Origin: Notoacmeibacter sp. | Lineage (GTDB): Bacteria > Pseudomonadota > Alphaproteobacteria > Rhizobiales > Rhizobiaceae | Direction of reading: 5' to 3' | Assembly (NCBI GenBank): GCA_019912385.1 | Contig: JAIOIW010000043.1 | Location: forward strand, 1 to 64,000 | Length of the DNA: 64,000 bases | Shown: in pieces, positions 45,152 through 54,236 of the stretch | How the letters are laid out: every line of letters starts with the position of its first letter | Numbering within the stretch: the stretch's first letter is position 1 | The notes under the pieces: model-generated | Seen by the model: the letters and a program-made list of their open reading frames with translations, nothing else | Told to the model about the DNA's origin: nothing | Database searches by the model: none | Position numbers and translations under genes: made by a program

Positions 45152-46181
45152 TGGCCGCGTCCCTCATGCGCCGGCGGGCGCCGCCGCGGTCGACCCGCTT
45201 GCGCCGGCCAAGGCCCCGGCGCGAGAACAGAAGGCCGATCGTCGGCACGACGCCGCGCGGCAGGAAAAGCACCGACAGGACCAGGATCAGGCCGAGGATC
45301 AGCGTGGAGTCGAGGACGGTCTGCTGGCCGAGCAGGAATTTCAGGAATGCCAGGATCATCGCGCCGATGACCGGTCCGGTCAGCGTGCCAAGCCCGCCGA
45401 CGATGCACCAGATGATGATCTCGGCCGACTGGGCCAGCGAGAACATGCCGGGTGTCACGATCTCAGCCCATGAGGCGAACAACGTTCCCGCAAGGCCGGC
45501 GATCGCTCCGCCGACAGCAAACAGCACAGTCTTGCGAAGTCTCACGTCGTAGCCCATAAGCTCGACGCGGGTCTCGTTTTCCCGGATCGCAATTGCGACG
45601 CGACCGAACGGGCTTGCCAGCAGCCAGCGCACGAGGGCGTAGACGACAAGAAGCGCCACACCGCAGAAATAGTAGAAGCTGCGGTCATAGATGTACCAGT
45701 TGGAATAGCCCGGGACATTCAGCGTTTGAAAGCCTGGAACGCCATTGAAGCCGCCGAGTCGGGCGGTGCCGATCACATATTCCGGCCCGGCGGTCGAATT
45801 GATGAACTTGAAGAAGATCAGCGTGACGACAAGCGTGATAACACCGAGATAGACGTCGGACAGCCGCCCGTAGAACATCATCGCGCCGAGCACGAAGGCG
45901 AAGGCGAAAGGCACCGCAATGCCGAGCAGGAAGGGGACGGTGCTTTCGCCAATATTGATGGCCGCGACCGCATAGGCATAGGCGCCGAGCCCGAAAAAGG
46001 CGGCCTGGCCGAAGCACAATATCCCGCCGAAGCCCCATATCAGCCCGAGGCTCATCGCCAGCATCCCGTATATGATCAGGATCGTAAGCGTGTAATTGTC
46101 GACCAGCGATGGCCCGATCAGCATCGCGACAAAGGCGACGGCGATGACGATCGCCGCATGTCTGAATTCAGAGTCCGCCAT
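45144..46181 (-). CDS. urtC: Amide/urea-type ABC transporter permease
   Basis: 345 residues, LivM/UrtC-type permease with nine to ten hydrophobic segments and the typical IWGFGGILCFGQAAFFGLGAYA near the N-terminus. The C-terminus is Arg-rich. The ATG at 46181 forms a TGATG overlap with urtB; a GTG at 46184 is an alternative. Confidence 0.9.
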   Translation of the reverse strand: MADSEFRHAAIVIAVAFVAMLIGPSLVDNYTLTILIIYGMLAMSLGLIWGFGGILCFGQAAFFGLGAYAYAVAAINIGESTVPFLLGIAVPFAFAFVLGAMMFYGRLSDVYLGVITLVVTLIFFKFINSTAGPEYVIGTARLGGFNGVPGFQTLNVPGYSNWYIYDRSFYYFCGVALLVVYALVRWLLASPFGRVAIAIRENETRVELMGYDVRLRKTVLFAVGGAIAGLAGTLFASWAEIVTPGMFSLAQSAEIIIWCIVGGLGTLTGPVIGAMILAFLKFLLGQQTVLDSTLILGLILVLSVLFLPRGVVPTIGLLFSRRGLGRRKRVDRGGARRRMRDAANV

Positions 46182-47047
46182 CACATCCTACCCTTGAAGA
46201 AACGGCCGGTGATGCCCTGAGGCATGAGGCGCAAGAGTATTACGGCGGCGACAAGCAGAGCGATTTCGCCCACCATCGAATTGACCGAGAAGTTGAAAAT
46301 TTCCGAAACGATGCCGAACAGTGTTGCGCTCGACAAAAGGCCGGCGATCACCGAGGCGCCGCCGGATATGACAGTGATAAAGGCCTTGGCGATAAAATTG
46401 GCGCCTGCGGTTGGCACGAGGCCGACGAGGGGAGCCAGCATCCCGCCGGCAAGCCCTGTCAGCGCGGACCCGGCGAAGAAAGTGACCATGTAGACCGTAT
46501 CGGGGCTGTAGCCGAGTGCGGAAGCCATGTCGGCGCGTTGCATCGTGCCACGGGCGATCAGGCCCCAGCGCGTTCCGGAGAGGACCGCATATATCGCCAC
46601 GACCAGCACGGCGGTCATCACGATGATGAAGAGGTTGTAGCCGTTGACCTGATAATCACCGATCGGGAAACCCGCGATGGGCGGCGAAATGCCGGTCGTC
46701 GTATTTCCGAAGATGAGCGTCGCGAGGCCAATCAGCAGCAAGCTGAGCCCCCAGGTCGCCAGCATTGTGTCGATCAGCCGTCCATAGAGGAACCGGATGA
46801 CGAGCCGTTCGACGAGAAGGCCGAGGATTCCGACCACCAGCGGCGCGACGATCAGCATGGCCACATAGATGTTTACGCCGGCATGCACCGCCACGATGGT
46901 CGCATAACCACCGACCATCATGAATTCGCCATGGGCGAGATTGATGACCCGCATCATGCCGAAGACGATGGCCAGCCCGGCGCTGATCAGAATCAGCAAT
47001 GCGACCGTGTAGACCACCTGGATTGCGATGACGACTGCCAGATCCAC
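46181..47047 (-). CDS. urtB: Amide/urea-type ABC transporter permease
   Basis: 288 residues, LivH/UrtB-type permease (GLAIVFGMMRVINLAHGEFMMVGGYA). It begins with GTG, preceded by AAAGG at a good distance. It is separated from urtA by 139 bases containing a strong hairpin, which may set the ratio of binding protein to membrane components. Confidence 0.9.
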   Translation of the reverse strand: MDLAVVIAIQVVYTVALLILISAGLAIVFGMMRVINLAHGEFMMVGGYATIVAVHAGVNIYVAMLIVAPLVVGILGLLVERLVIRFLYGRLIDTMLATWGLSLLLIGLATLIFGNTTTGISPPIAGFPIGDYQVNGYNLFIIVMTAVLVVAIYAVLSGTRWGLIARGTMQRADMASALGYSPDTVYMVTFFAGSALTGLAGGMLAPLVGLVPTAGANFIAKAFITVISGGASVIAGLLSSATLFGIVSEIFNFSVNSMVGEIALLVAAVILLRLMPQGITGRFFKGRM

Positions 47048-47120
47048 TTTTCGACCTTTCCGGTTAGGCCCTGTTTCGCCCGCCGGCCTTCCACCTGGCT
47101 GAGAGACATGGCCTCCCTTT

Positions 47121-47145
47121 CCGGCACCGGGAGATCCGGTGCCGG
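47121..47145. other. Perfect intercistronic hairpin between urtA and urtB
   Basis: Arms CCGGCACCGG (47121-47130) and CCGGTGCCGG (47136-47145), all ten pairs matching, with a 5-base loop. Placed after urtA in the operon direction, it is positioned to stabilise the urtA mRNA end or to reduce readthrough into urtB, a common arrangement for making binding protein in excess. Confidence 0.7.
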
Positions 47146-47186
47146 CGGGAAGTCACACGGACGGGACCGAGGTCCGGCCGCTATTC

Positions 47187-48419
47187 TCAGATGTTGATCT
47201 CGTACTGCTGGTTGTCGTCCGGATTGGCCGACAGGTCGCACACAGCCTGGGTGTCGACTGGTTGGCGTTGCGAGAAGCTTTCGACGACCTTCAGTTTCTG
47301 GCTTTCGAACTCCATCAGGTGAACGTCAAGGATCGCATGGTGCGTCTTCGGGTCGATACTCACCTTGCCCGAAGGTCCGTCGATCGAAAGGCCGCTCTCG
47401 ACTGCCTCGATAACCTTCATGCGGTCCATCGAATTTGCGTTTTTCACGGCCTGCGCCCACAGCAGCACGCCCTGGTAATGAGATACGGCGATCTCGTGGA
47501 TAAGCGACGTGTCGCCGTATTTCGCGGCCCAAGCCTTGAGGAACGCCTCGTTGGCGGGCGATGCAAGCTCCGGTGAGTAGTTATAGGCGACAAGGATGCC
47601 GTCGCCCTCTTCCGGCGTGAGCACCTTGTGCTCGTTACCGATGCCGAGCGTGGTGGACGCCATCGGGATCTTCGACTTCATGCCAGCGGCCGCCCATTGG
47701 CGATAGAAAGACAGATGCGCGCCGCCGACGAGAGCAGAGGCCACCATGTCGGGTGCCGCGCTCTGGATCTTCGCAATGGCAGAGCCGAAATCCGAGACGT
47801 CAAGCGGGAAGAAGTCGGTCTGGACGACCTCGCCGCCGGCCTCTTCCGCGTATTTCTTCATCCAGCGGGCTGTGATCTGGCCGTAATTGTAGTCCGCCGC
47901 CAGAATGTAGATCTTCTTGCCCCACTTTTTGATGGCCGCGGGCATGAGCACCTCGACCTGCTGCGCCGGCGTCACACCGTCGACGGTGATGTTGCGGTCA
48001 CAGACGCCGCCCTCGTAGAGGACGTTGTAGAAGTAGGGGATCTCCGCCTTGTGCAGTGTCGGGCGGATGGCTTCGCGCGACGCCGACAGGATGCCGCCGT
48101 GGACGACGTCGACCTTGTCCTTGCGCACGAGTTGCTGGGCGTACTGGGTGTAGAGTGCCATGTCGGACTGGGTGTCATAGGCGACGATGTCAACCTCGCG
48201 GCCGACAAGGCCACCACCGGCATTGATCTCGTCGACGGCGAGACGCAGCGCCATGTCCATGGGCTTTCCGTATGCGTCGAACAAACCGGAGGTATCGAGC
48301 AGCGAGCCGAGCTTGATCTTGTCGGCCGCCATCGCCTTGCCGACCAGCGCCGGCATTGCGAGCGAGCCCAGCGCCATGGCCGAACCGGCGGAAAGAAACG
48401 TGCGTCTGTTAATGGTCAT
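47187..48419 (-). CDS. urtA: UrtA-like amide/urea-binding periplasmic protein
   Basis: 410 residues. A twin-arginine-type signal (NRRTFLSAGSAMALG) is followed by a type I periplasmic-binding fold of the UrtA/FmdD/AmiC group (KIKLGSLLDTSGLFDAYG and DVVHGGILSASREAIRP). It binds the transported amide or urea. The ATG at 48419 has AAGGGA upstream; a longer frame lacks support. It lies 31 bases after the flotillin gene, suggesting co-transcription with it. Confidence 0.88.
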   Translation of the reverse strand: MTINRRTFLSAGSAMALGSLAMPALVGKAMAADKIKLGSLLDTSGLFDAYGKPMDMALRLAVDEINAGGGLVGREVDIVAYDTQSDMALYTQYAQQLVRKDKVDVVHGGILSASREAIRPTLHKAEIPYFYNVLYEGGVCDRNITVDGVTPAQQVEVLMPAAIKKWGKKIYILAADYNYGQITARWMKKYAEEAGGEVVQTDFFPLDVSDFGSAIAKIQSAAPDMVASALVGGAHLSFYRQWAAAGMKSKIPMASTTLGIGNEHKVLTPEEGDGILVAYNYSPELASPANEAFLKAWAAKYGDTSLIHEIAVSHYQGVLLWAQAVKNANSMDRMKVIEAVESGLSIDGPSGKVSIDPKTHHAILDVHLMEFESQKLKVVESFSQRQPVDTQAVCDLSANPDDNQQYEINI

Positions 48420-48450
48420 CTGATCTGGTCCCTTCGAGTGATACCGGTTG

Positions 48451-50052
48451 TCAGTTGTCTTTCTTCGGGCGTGTCGCGGAAGCCGCGCGCCCTGCGGCAT
48501 CGGCGGTCCGTCCCGCAAGCTGGGCATCGAAATCGAGGCCGATTTCGTCCCCGAGCTTCTTCATCATCGGCAGTTGAACGGACATGCCGAGGATCGATTC
48601 GAGCGCCTGGTTGAATGGCGATGCATCGCCGCCACCGCCACCGCCACCGTTGTTGCCGAAGCCGGCGATCTGGTTGATGCGGATGGATTCGATCTTCTCG
48701 ACCGGCTTCATCATCTGCGTGACGATTTCCGGCATGCGGTCAAGCTTGTGCATCTCGACCCTTGAGCGCAACAGCGCAGCGCTCTGCTGGTTCTCGGCCT
48801 CGATCTGGGCGCGCTTGCCCTCGGCCTCGGCAACCAGGCGGTCACGTTCCGCATTTCCCTTGACTTCGGTCGCCTCACCCTCGGCCTTGGCCATCGCCAG
48901 GATGGAACTGACCTGGGACTTGACCTTGGTGTCGTCGACCTCGGCGTTTTCCGCGGCCCGCAGAAGCGCGAGCTTGCGTGCTCTTTCGGCCACCGCGAGA
49001 TCCTTCGACGTCTGCACCGCCTCCTGCGCCTCGACGATCTTCAGGCGCGCCGTCTCGGTCTTTGCCTGTTCCAGCGTCTCCTCGGCGCGCTTGTGAGCAA
49101 TCAGGATGGCGTTGTCGATCTTGCGCTGCTCAACCTCGGTGAGCGCTTCCATTTCGCGTTTCCGCAGATGAAGATCGCGCTCGATCTCGGCCTGCTTGAT
49201 CCCGCGTTCGCGTTCGATGCGAGCCTCCTCGGAGAGGGTGCCGGAGCGGGTGCGCGCGGTCTCGATCTCGGTATCGGCGCTGATGCGCTGCTGCTCGATA
49301 TCGAGGCGCTTGGCGATTTCCGTCTCCTCCTGCTCATGCTCGATGGCGAGGCGTTCCTTGACCTGTTCGAGCTGGCGCTTGCGGATGGCGATGTCTGTGT
49401 CCGCCTCGACGGTGATGCGCGCCTTGCGGTTTTCGGAGATCAGCTCCGCAAGACGTCGCATGCCGACGGCATTGAACGCGTTTGTATCGTCCAGCGCGGC
49501 AAACGGGGTCTGGTCGAGCCGGACCAGTGACACCGAGTCGACCATGAGACCGGAATTGGAGAGATTGGCGGCCAGTCGCGCGGCGACCGCAGAGACGAAA
49601 CCGGTCCGGTTCTCATGCAGCATGTCCATCGTGCGCGTGGCGGCCTCGCCCTGGACCGCATCGATGAGCTTGCCCGACAGCAGCGTCTGCATCTCGTCTT
49701 CGCGGAATGCCTTCGATCCGAAAGCCTGGGCGGCCGTCGCGATGCCCTCGACCGTCGGCGCGACGCGGATGTGGAACTCGACGGCGATATCGACCCGTAG
49801 CCGGTCGACGGTGATCAGCGACGAACTGCCCGAGCGATCCACCGAAAGCCGCATCGAGCGCATGTTCATGCGATCGATCTTGTGCAGGAAGGGAAGCGCC
49901 AGCGCGCCGCCGTCGATAACGATCTTTCGCCCACCCGCCCCGGTGCGGATCAGTGCCGTGTCGCGCGTCGACTTGGCGTAAAACCGGTTGAGAATAACGA
50001 TCCCGATGACCGCCAGAACGATGAGCGTCAGGACGAGAACGGTCCAGTACAA
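48451..50052 (-). CDS. Flotillin/SPFH membrane-scaffold protein at the head of the amide operon
   Basis: 533 residues. One N-terminal membrane segment (residues 4-21), an SPFH/band-7 domain (about 30-190), a long Glu/Arg/Lys-rich coiled coil (about 200-410) and a C-terminal hydrophobic-poor region with a glycine run near 470. This is the YqiK/flotillin layout, implying oligomeric membrane microdomain scaffolds. The gene starts with TTG, supported by GAGGAGG five to six bases upstream and the absence of any nearby ATG. Its place in front of an ABC importer is unusual. Confidence 0.86.
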   Translation of the reverse strand: MYWTVLVLTLIVLAVIGIVILNRFYAKSTRDTALIRTGAGGRKIVIDGGALALPFLHKIDRMNMRSMRLSVDRSGSSSLITVDRLRVDIAVEFHIRVAPTVEGIATAAQAFGSKAFREDEMQTLLSGKLIDAVQGEAATRTMDMLHENRTGFVSAVAARLAANLSNSGLMVDSVSLVRLDQTPFAALDDTNAFNAVGMRRLAELISENRKARITVEADTDIAIRKRQLEQVKERLAIEHEQEETEIAKRLDIEQQRISADTEIETARTRSGTLSEEARIERERGIKQAEIERDLHLRKREMEALTEVEQRKIDNAILIAHKRAEETLEQAKTETARLKIVEAQEAVQTSKDLAVAERARKLALLRAAENAEVDDTKVKSQVSSILAMAKAEGEATEVKGNAERDRLVAEAEGKRAQIEAENQQSAALLRSRVEMHKLDRMPEIVTQMMKPVEKIESIRINQIAGFGNNGGGGGGGDASPFNQALESILGMSVQLPMMKKLGDEIGLDFDAQLAGRTADAAGRAASATRPKKDN

Positions 50053-50092
50053 ATCGGCCTCCTCTGGCCGGCGGTCCCCATGCCGCCATTTA

Positions 50093-50160
50093 TTTGAATT
50101 GGAAAATTTCTAGCAGCAGGAATTTTCCAATTCAAGCTTTTTGTTTGAATTGGAAAATAT
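50093..50160. promoter_or_regulatory. Operator cluster: three copies of a 12-bp motif upstream of flotillin
   Basis: Copies of TTGAATTGGAAA occur at 50094-50105 (plus orientation), 50124-50135 (inverse, read as TTTCCAATTCAA) and 50145-50156 (plus). The first two form an inverted repeat with 18 bases between them. They lie 40-110 bases upstream of the flotillin start, where an operon promoter should be. A fourth copy occurs at 51364-51375, beside the MarR gene. Confidence 0.75.
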
Positions 50161-50200
50161 TATAGGCCAGGTCGCGACCACCTGGATTCCCGGAGCGGTC

Positions 50201-51301
50201 CTAGGGGAGCTTGTCTATGATGCTGAAATTGTGACCGTCTGCGCGCGACAGGTAGATCGTCATGTCCTTGCGGTCATTGGAATAGAAGCTGCCGGCCCGT
50301 GCGCTGCGGTAACGAACCGGCCCGTTGAGCCCACGCTCCCGGTGCTCGTGCATGGCGGAATAGAAATGGATTCCCTCGTAAAGTGACTGCCCAAGCGCGT
50401 TGAGCGCCGGCGGGTGGCCGGCATGGATCGCTCGATAACGTTCCTTGAACTCCTCGTTCTCGGGCGTGGCGAGGGAGGAAAAGTAGGAAGAGGCGGCAAA
50501 TAGTCGTTTTGTGTTTTCCGCGCCCGTCGCCATAAGGATGTTTTCTTCCATCGCCGTGGAAAAACGGAAGATGCGACGATCGAGGTCCATCTGGCCGAAT
50601 GCACGGTTGAACTCGACTGCATCCTGCCCGACGAGCGATATAAGCACGATTTCCGCCCTCGTCCGGGCGATCCGCTCGACAAGCCATTCGGCATCGTTGA
50701 GCCCGAAGGGCACGTAACCGTCGAACGTTACCGTGCCACCGCTCTCGGCGATGCTCGCCCTGGCAACAGCATGGGAGGTGCGCGGCCAAACGTAGTCGTT
50801 GCCGACAAGCGCCCAGCGGCGTACCCGCAATCTTCGAGAAAGGTGGCGGATCGCCGGTTGCAACTGGTCGGCCGGCGTCTCGCCAATCGCAAATACATTG
50901 GGACTGTGCTCGTTGCCTTCGTAGAGTGGCGTATAGATGTAGGGAACGCGCCCACGCACGACCTTGTTGAGACGCTGGCGAACGGAGCTGACGTTCATGC
51001 CAACTATGGCCTGGATGCTTTGTTCCTCAAGCAAGGCGGCGACTTCATGCTCGAGCGCACCTGCAGCCGAATCGTCCGAGTTCAGGAAAAGCGGCGCAAC
51101 CGGTTGGCCGCCGATGCCGTCGCGGCTGTTGACCTCGTGGATGGCAAGCTGGGCGCTCGATATCGAAGATGGCCCCCAAATGCCCGCCGATCCTCCCATG
51201 GGAACGAGAACGGCCACGCCATGCTCTTGCGGCGGAACGATAGCGCGCCGACCTGACCGCGTTTCCGGTCCGGCGACATCGCAATCGTTCAGCGTTGGCA
51301 C
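50201..51301 (-). CDS. AmiC-like cytosolic ligand-sensing protein
   Basis: About 366 residues in the annotated form. Type I periplasmic-binding fold without signal peptide, similar to AmiC and UrtA-type proteins (VAVLVPMGGSAGIWGPSSISSAQLAIHEVN, then IVGMNVSSVRQRLNKVV and YIYTPLYEGNE). AmiC senses amides in the cytoplasm and frees AmiR to activate amidase expression. No AmiR is present here; a MarR regulator is divergent instead. The start is uncertain: an in-frame TTG at 51370 lies inside the operator copy and the first 20 codons read as non-coding (TTA, AGT, CTT), so GTG 51301 was chosen. Confidence 0.75.
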   Translation of the reverse strand: MPTLNDCDVAGPETRSGRRAIVPPQEHGVAVLVPMGGSAGIWGPSSISSAQLAIHEVNSRDGIGGQPVAPLFLNSDDSAAGALEHEVAALLEEQSIQAIVGMNVSSVRQRLNKVVRGRVPYIYTPLYEGNEHSPNVFAIGETPADQLQPAIRHLSRRLRVRRWALVGNDYVWPRTSHAVARASIAESGGTVTFDGYVPFGLNDAEWLVERIARTRAEIVLISLVGQDAVEFNRAFGQMDLDRRIFRFSTAMEENILMATGAENTKRLFAASSYFSSLATPENEEFKERYRAIHAGHPPALNALGQSLYEGIHFYSAMHEHRERGLNGPVRYRSARAGSFYSNDRKDMTIYLSRADGHNFSIIDKLP

Positions 51302-51363
51302 TCGTCCTAGAAGCTGCTCCACGACGTTTGCAGTTGCCTTTCCGGGAAAAAGGACTAAATAAC

Positions 51364-51378
51364 TTTCCAATTCAAATA
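51364..51378. promoter_or_regulatory. Fourth operator copy in the MarR/AmiC-like divergent gap
   Basis: TTTCCAATTCAA at 51364-51375, followed by ATA. It is the same 12-bp motif as the three near flotillin and lies 78 bases upstream of the GTG of the MarR gene and in front of the AmiC-like gene. It is the best candidate for a MarR autoregulatory site. Confidence 0.7.
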
Positions 51379-51452
51379 TATTATGCCTATTTCGGACAGC
51401 GGCGCAACAGGTTCGATTCGGGTCATTGCTGCGCCAAGCCAGGAGAACGAAA

Positions 51453-51896
51453 GTGCCAGATCGATCGCAGACAGACAGGTTTACCTATCTGATCGCGAAA
51501 CTGCACCGCTTCGCGCACACCGGGTTGGAAAACCGCCTCCAGAAGCACGGGATCAGCGTCGAGCAGTGGCGCGTTCTGGAAAGTCTCGGTGGACGGCACG
51601 GATATTCGATGGGCGAACTTGCCAACGCCGTCCTCATGAACCATCCGGCGCTCACCAAGATGATCGATCGCATGGTCTCAAACGGTTTGGTGCACCGTGC
51701 GCCGGACCCTGCCGACCAACGTCGGGTACTCGTCTACGCCACGGATCGCGGTGCGATCGTTGCAAACACGCTGCGTTCCATCGTAAGCGAGCACGAAAAA
51801 GAGATCAGCGATATTCTCAGTGGCGCGGGTGCCCGCGAGATCGAAGCGGTTTTGAAAAATGCCGGAGAAGCGTTGCAGGAACAGGACTTTATCTGA
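51453..51896 (+). CDS. MarR-family transcriptional regulator
   Basis: 147 residues. Winged helix with ISVEQWRVLESLGGRHGYSMGELANAVLMNHPALTKMIDRM and a wing NGLVHRAPDPADQRRVLVYAT, typical of MarR. The GTG start has AGGAG seven bases upstream, preferred to a TTG at 51426. Expected to repress the amide island until an effector, such as an acid or acyl-CoA, is bound. Divergent from the AmiC-like gene. Confidence 0.9.
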   Translation: MPDRSQTDRFTYLIAKLHRFAHTGLENRLQKHGISVEQWRVLESLGGRHGYSMGELANAVLMNHPALTKMIDRMVSNGLVHRAPDPADQRRVLVYATDRGAIVANTLRSIVSEHEKEISDILSGAGAREIEAVLKNAGEALQEQDFI

Positions 51897-52211
51897 CCAC
51901 GCACTCGTACCATCGACGGTAACACTCGATGTATTGAATGGCCGGAATGGAAAAATCGGGTCATAATCCGAGCGGATTAGCATGATTGCCTACAGATGGG
52001 ACCCTCAGGAAAACATGGGGGTCGGGTGCCGTGGATTCGCAGGCGGCGAGGAACTGCGAATGTCCCCCTTGTGGAAAGCTGGCCAAGTCGGCGAGAAAAC
52101 AACGGTGTCAGAAGGTCGGCAGCAAGCGAGCAGCGTTCGGGTTTTGCAACCCATTTGTCATCCAAAGCAGAAACCTGATTGGCAAGATTACACTTAACCT
52201 ATTGAAAAATG
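51897..52211. other. 315-base gap with no recognised gene
   Basis: Between the MarR stop and the tRNA. Small open frames exist but none has a ribosome-binding site plus family resemblance. No terminator hairpin, repeat or RNA gene stands out. Confidence 0.4.
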
Positions 52212-52287
<76 letters not shown>

Positions 52288-52512
52288 TCGCCGACGGACT
52301 GCCTAGCATAATCAGCCGTGCAGTAAAGGGGCTAACGCCGGCCATACTTAAGATGTGATCCGGCCGGTTCAACGGTGCCTGCGCCGACTGCTTTCTTTTT
52401 TTACCCGCCGATGCATGCTAGGCGGAGTGCCCGGATATCATGGCGAGCCGCCAGGAAATCCTGGCATTCCCCCTGCCCGCCAGGCGGCGGCCATTCGCTG
52501 GAGACAAATGCG

Positions 52513-53295
52513 GTGCTCGACAAGTCGGCAGAAACGATCACGCTGGCCTTCATCCACGCCGACACGCCCGAGGCCCGCGAGGCGGCGGAGCGGCTTGCCG
52601 CCCTTTACGGCCAGGAGTCGCCCGACGACGCCGATGTGATCGTCGCCCTCGGCGGCGACGGCTTCATGCTCCAGACGCTGCACGCCTACATGGATACGGG
52701 CAAGCGAATCTACGGCATGAACCGCGGCTCGGTCGGCTTCCTGATGAACGAGTACAGCGAAGACCGGTTGCGCGAACGCATCGCGGCGGCGGAAGCCGAA
52801 ACCATCCGTCCGTTGCGGATGACCGCCATCGACGCCGACGGTATGGAGCATTCCGCCAATGCCATCAACGAGGTGTCGTTGCTGCGCCAATCCTACCAGG
52901 CGGCCAAGATCCGCATCACCGTCGACGGCCATGTCCGCCTCGACGAACTCATCTGCGACGGCGTGATGGTGGCGACGCCCGCCGGCTCGACCGCCTACAA
53001 CCTGTCCGCACACGGACCCATCATCCCGCTCGACGCGCCGCTGCTTGCGCTCACCCCGGTCAGCCCGTTCCGCCCGCGGCGCTGGCGCGGCGCGCTTCTG
53101 CCCAACCAGTCGACGGTCGTGTTCGACATCCTGGAGCCGGACAAGCGGCCGGTGAACGCTGTCGCCGATCACACCGAATTCAAGTCGGTCACCAGGGTGA
53201 CAATCCGCGAGTCGCGTTCCGTCACCGCCACCATCCTGTTCGACGCCAGCCACGGCTGGGGCGAGCGCGTACTGGCCGAGCAGTTCCGCTATTGA
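52513..53295 (+). CDS. nadK: NAD kinase
   Basis: 260 residues. It phosphorylates NAD to NADP. The GGDG motif ([16 protein letters not shown]) and the second site ([20 protein letters not shown]) are intact. The start GTG at 52513 gives the length usual for rhizobial NadK; the open frame extends upstream as low-complexity sequence. It is not obviously in an operon with its neighbours, a convergent gene lying beyond its stop. Confidence 0.93.
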   Translation: MLDKSAETITLAFIHADTPEAREAAERLAALYGQESPDDADVIVALGGDGFMLQTLHAYMDTGKRIYGMNRGSVGFLMNEYSEDRLRERIAAAEAETIRPLRMTAIDADGMEHSANAINEVSLLRQSYQAAKIRITVDGHVRLDELICDGVMVATPAGSTAYNLSAHGPIIPLDAPLLALTPVSPFRPRRWRGALLPNQSTVVFDILEPDKRPVNAVADHTEFKSVTRVTIRESRSVTATILFDASHGWGERVLAEQFRY

Positions 53296-53338
53296 GAAAC
53301 AGGCCTGACTGGCCGATTGCGTCGGATCTATCGACTGG

Positions 53339-53956
53339 CTACGCGTTTTGCGCCTTCCAGCGCAGCAGCCGTTTCTCGACGGCGTTCAAAAGGGCATTGC
53401 TGGCGTAGCCCATGAGACCCAGGATTACGATACCCGCGAACATCTTGGCGCTGGCAAAGGCGCGGGACGTGGCGAGAAGCCATTGCCCCAGACCTTCGCT
53501 GCCTGTCAGCATTTCGCAGACGACGGCGAGGATCAGGGAGATCGTGAGGCTCAGGCGCATGGCGGCGAGGATGTCCGGCATGGCGTTGGGCAGGCTTATC
53601 TTCCGCAAGACGTCCCGCTTTCTCATCGCCAACGCACTGCCCACCTCGTGAAGCAGCGGCTCGACGCTGGCCATGCCGTGGATCGTGGAAAGCAGTAGCG
53701 GCCACAATGCACCGAAGGCGATCACGCCCAGGATCATGCCTTCCGACAGGCCGACCACAGCGATGAAAAGCGGAATGAGCGATGAAGCCGGCAGCGGCCG
53801 CAGCGCTTCGAGCATCGGGGCAAAATAGACCTTGAGCGTCGCGGAACTGCCGACCAACGCGCCCAGGGTGATTCCCACCGCACAAGCGAAAAACCAGCCG
53901 AACAACATCCGGCGAAGCGTCGCAAGGCTTGCATCGAAAAGCGGGCCGTTTTGCAA
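53339..53956 (-). pseudogene. Truncated permease fragment of a taurine/nitrate-type ABC transporter
   Basis: 205 codons of an SsuC/TauC-like permease. It contains the conserved loop around GLSEGMILGVIAFGALWPLLLSTIHG and the EAA-like GSALAMRKRDVLRKISLP, but lacks roughly the first 50-60 residues including the first membrane span. It starts at a TTG immediately after the stop of the ATPase fragment, in the same reading frame. This suggests an internal deletion joined the two genes. Non-functional unless an unusual short form works. Confidence 0.75.
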
Positions 53957-54211
53957 TCACTCCGCAAGGGCCGCTGCTTCGCGCCGCGGTCCATTGACTG
54001 CCTTGCCTTCGAAAGTGACGGTTCCCCGGCTGGGGGAAATGAGACCTGCGAGCAGGCGCAGCGAAGTCGCCTTGCCGCAGCCGGACGCGCCGACCACCGA
54101 AACGACCTCGCTTTCGTAAACCTCGAAGTCGAGCCCCGAGAGGACGGGCTTGGCGCCGAATGTCACGTCGACACCGGCCATCGCGATCTGGCCGCGGGTA
54201 TGGGCGGTCAT
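53957..54211 (-). pseudogene. Truncated ATPase fragment of the same transporter
   Basis: 84 codons covering only the N-terminal lobe of an SsuB/TauB-type ATPase. Walker A is present but reads GASGCGKAT rather than GKST. The signature motif, Walker B and the H-loop are absent because the frame ends shortly after FEGKAVNGPRRE. With the in-frame permease fragment next, this looks like an approximately 700-bp deletion spanning both genes. Confidence 0.75.
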
Positions 54212-54236
54212 TGGGATTACTCCTGCTCGAAGAGCG

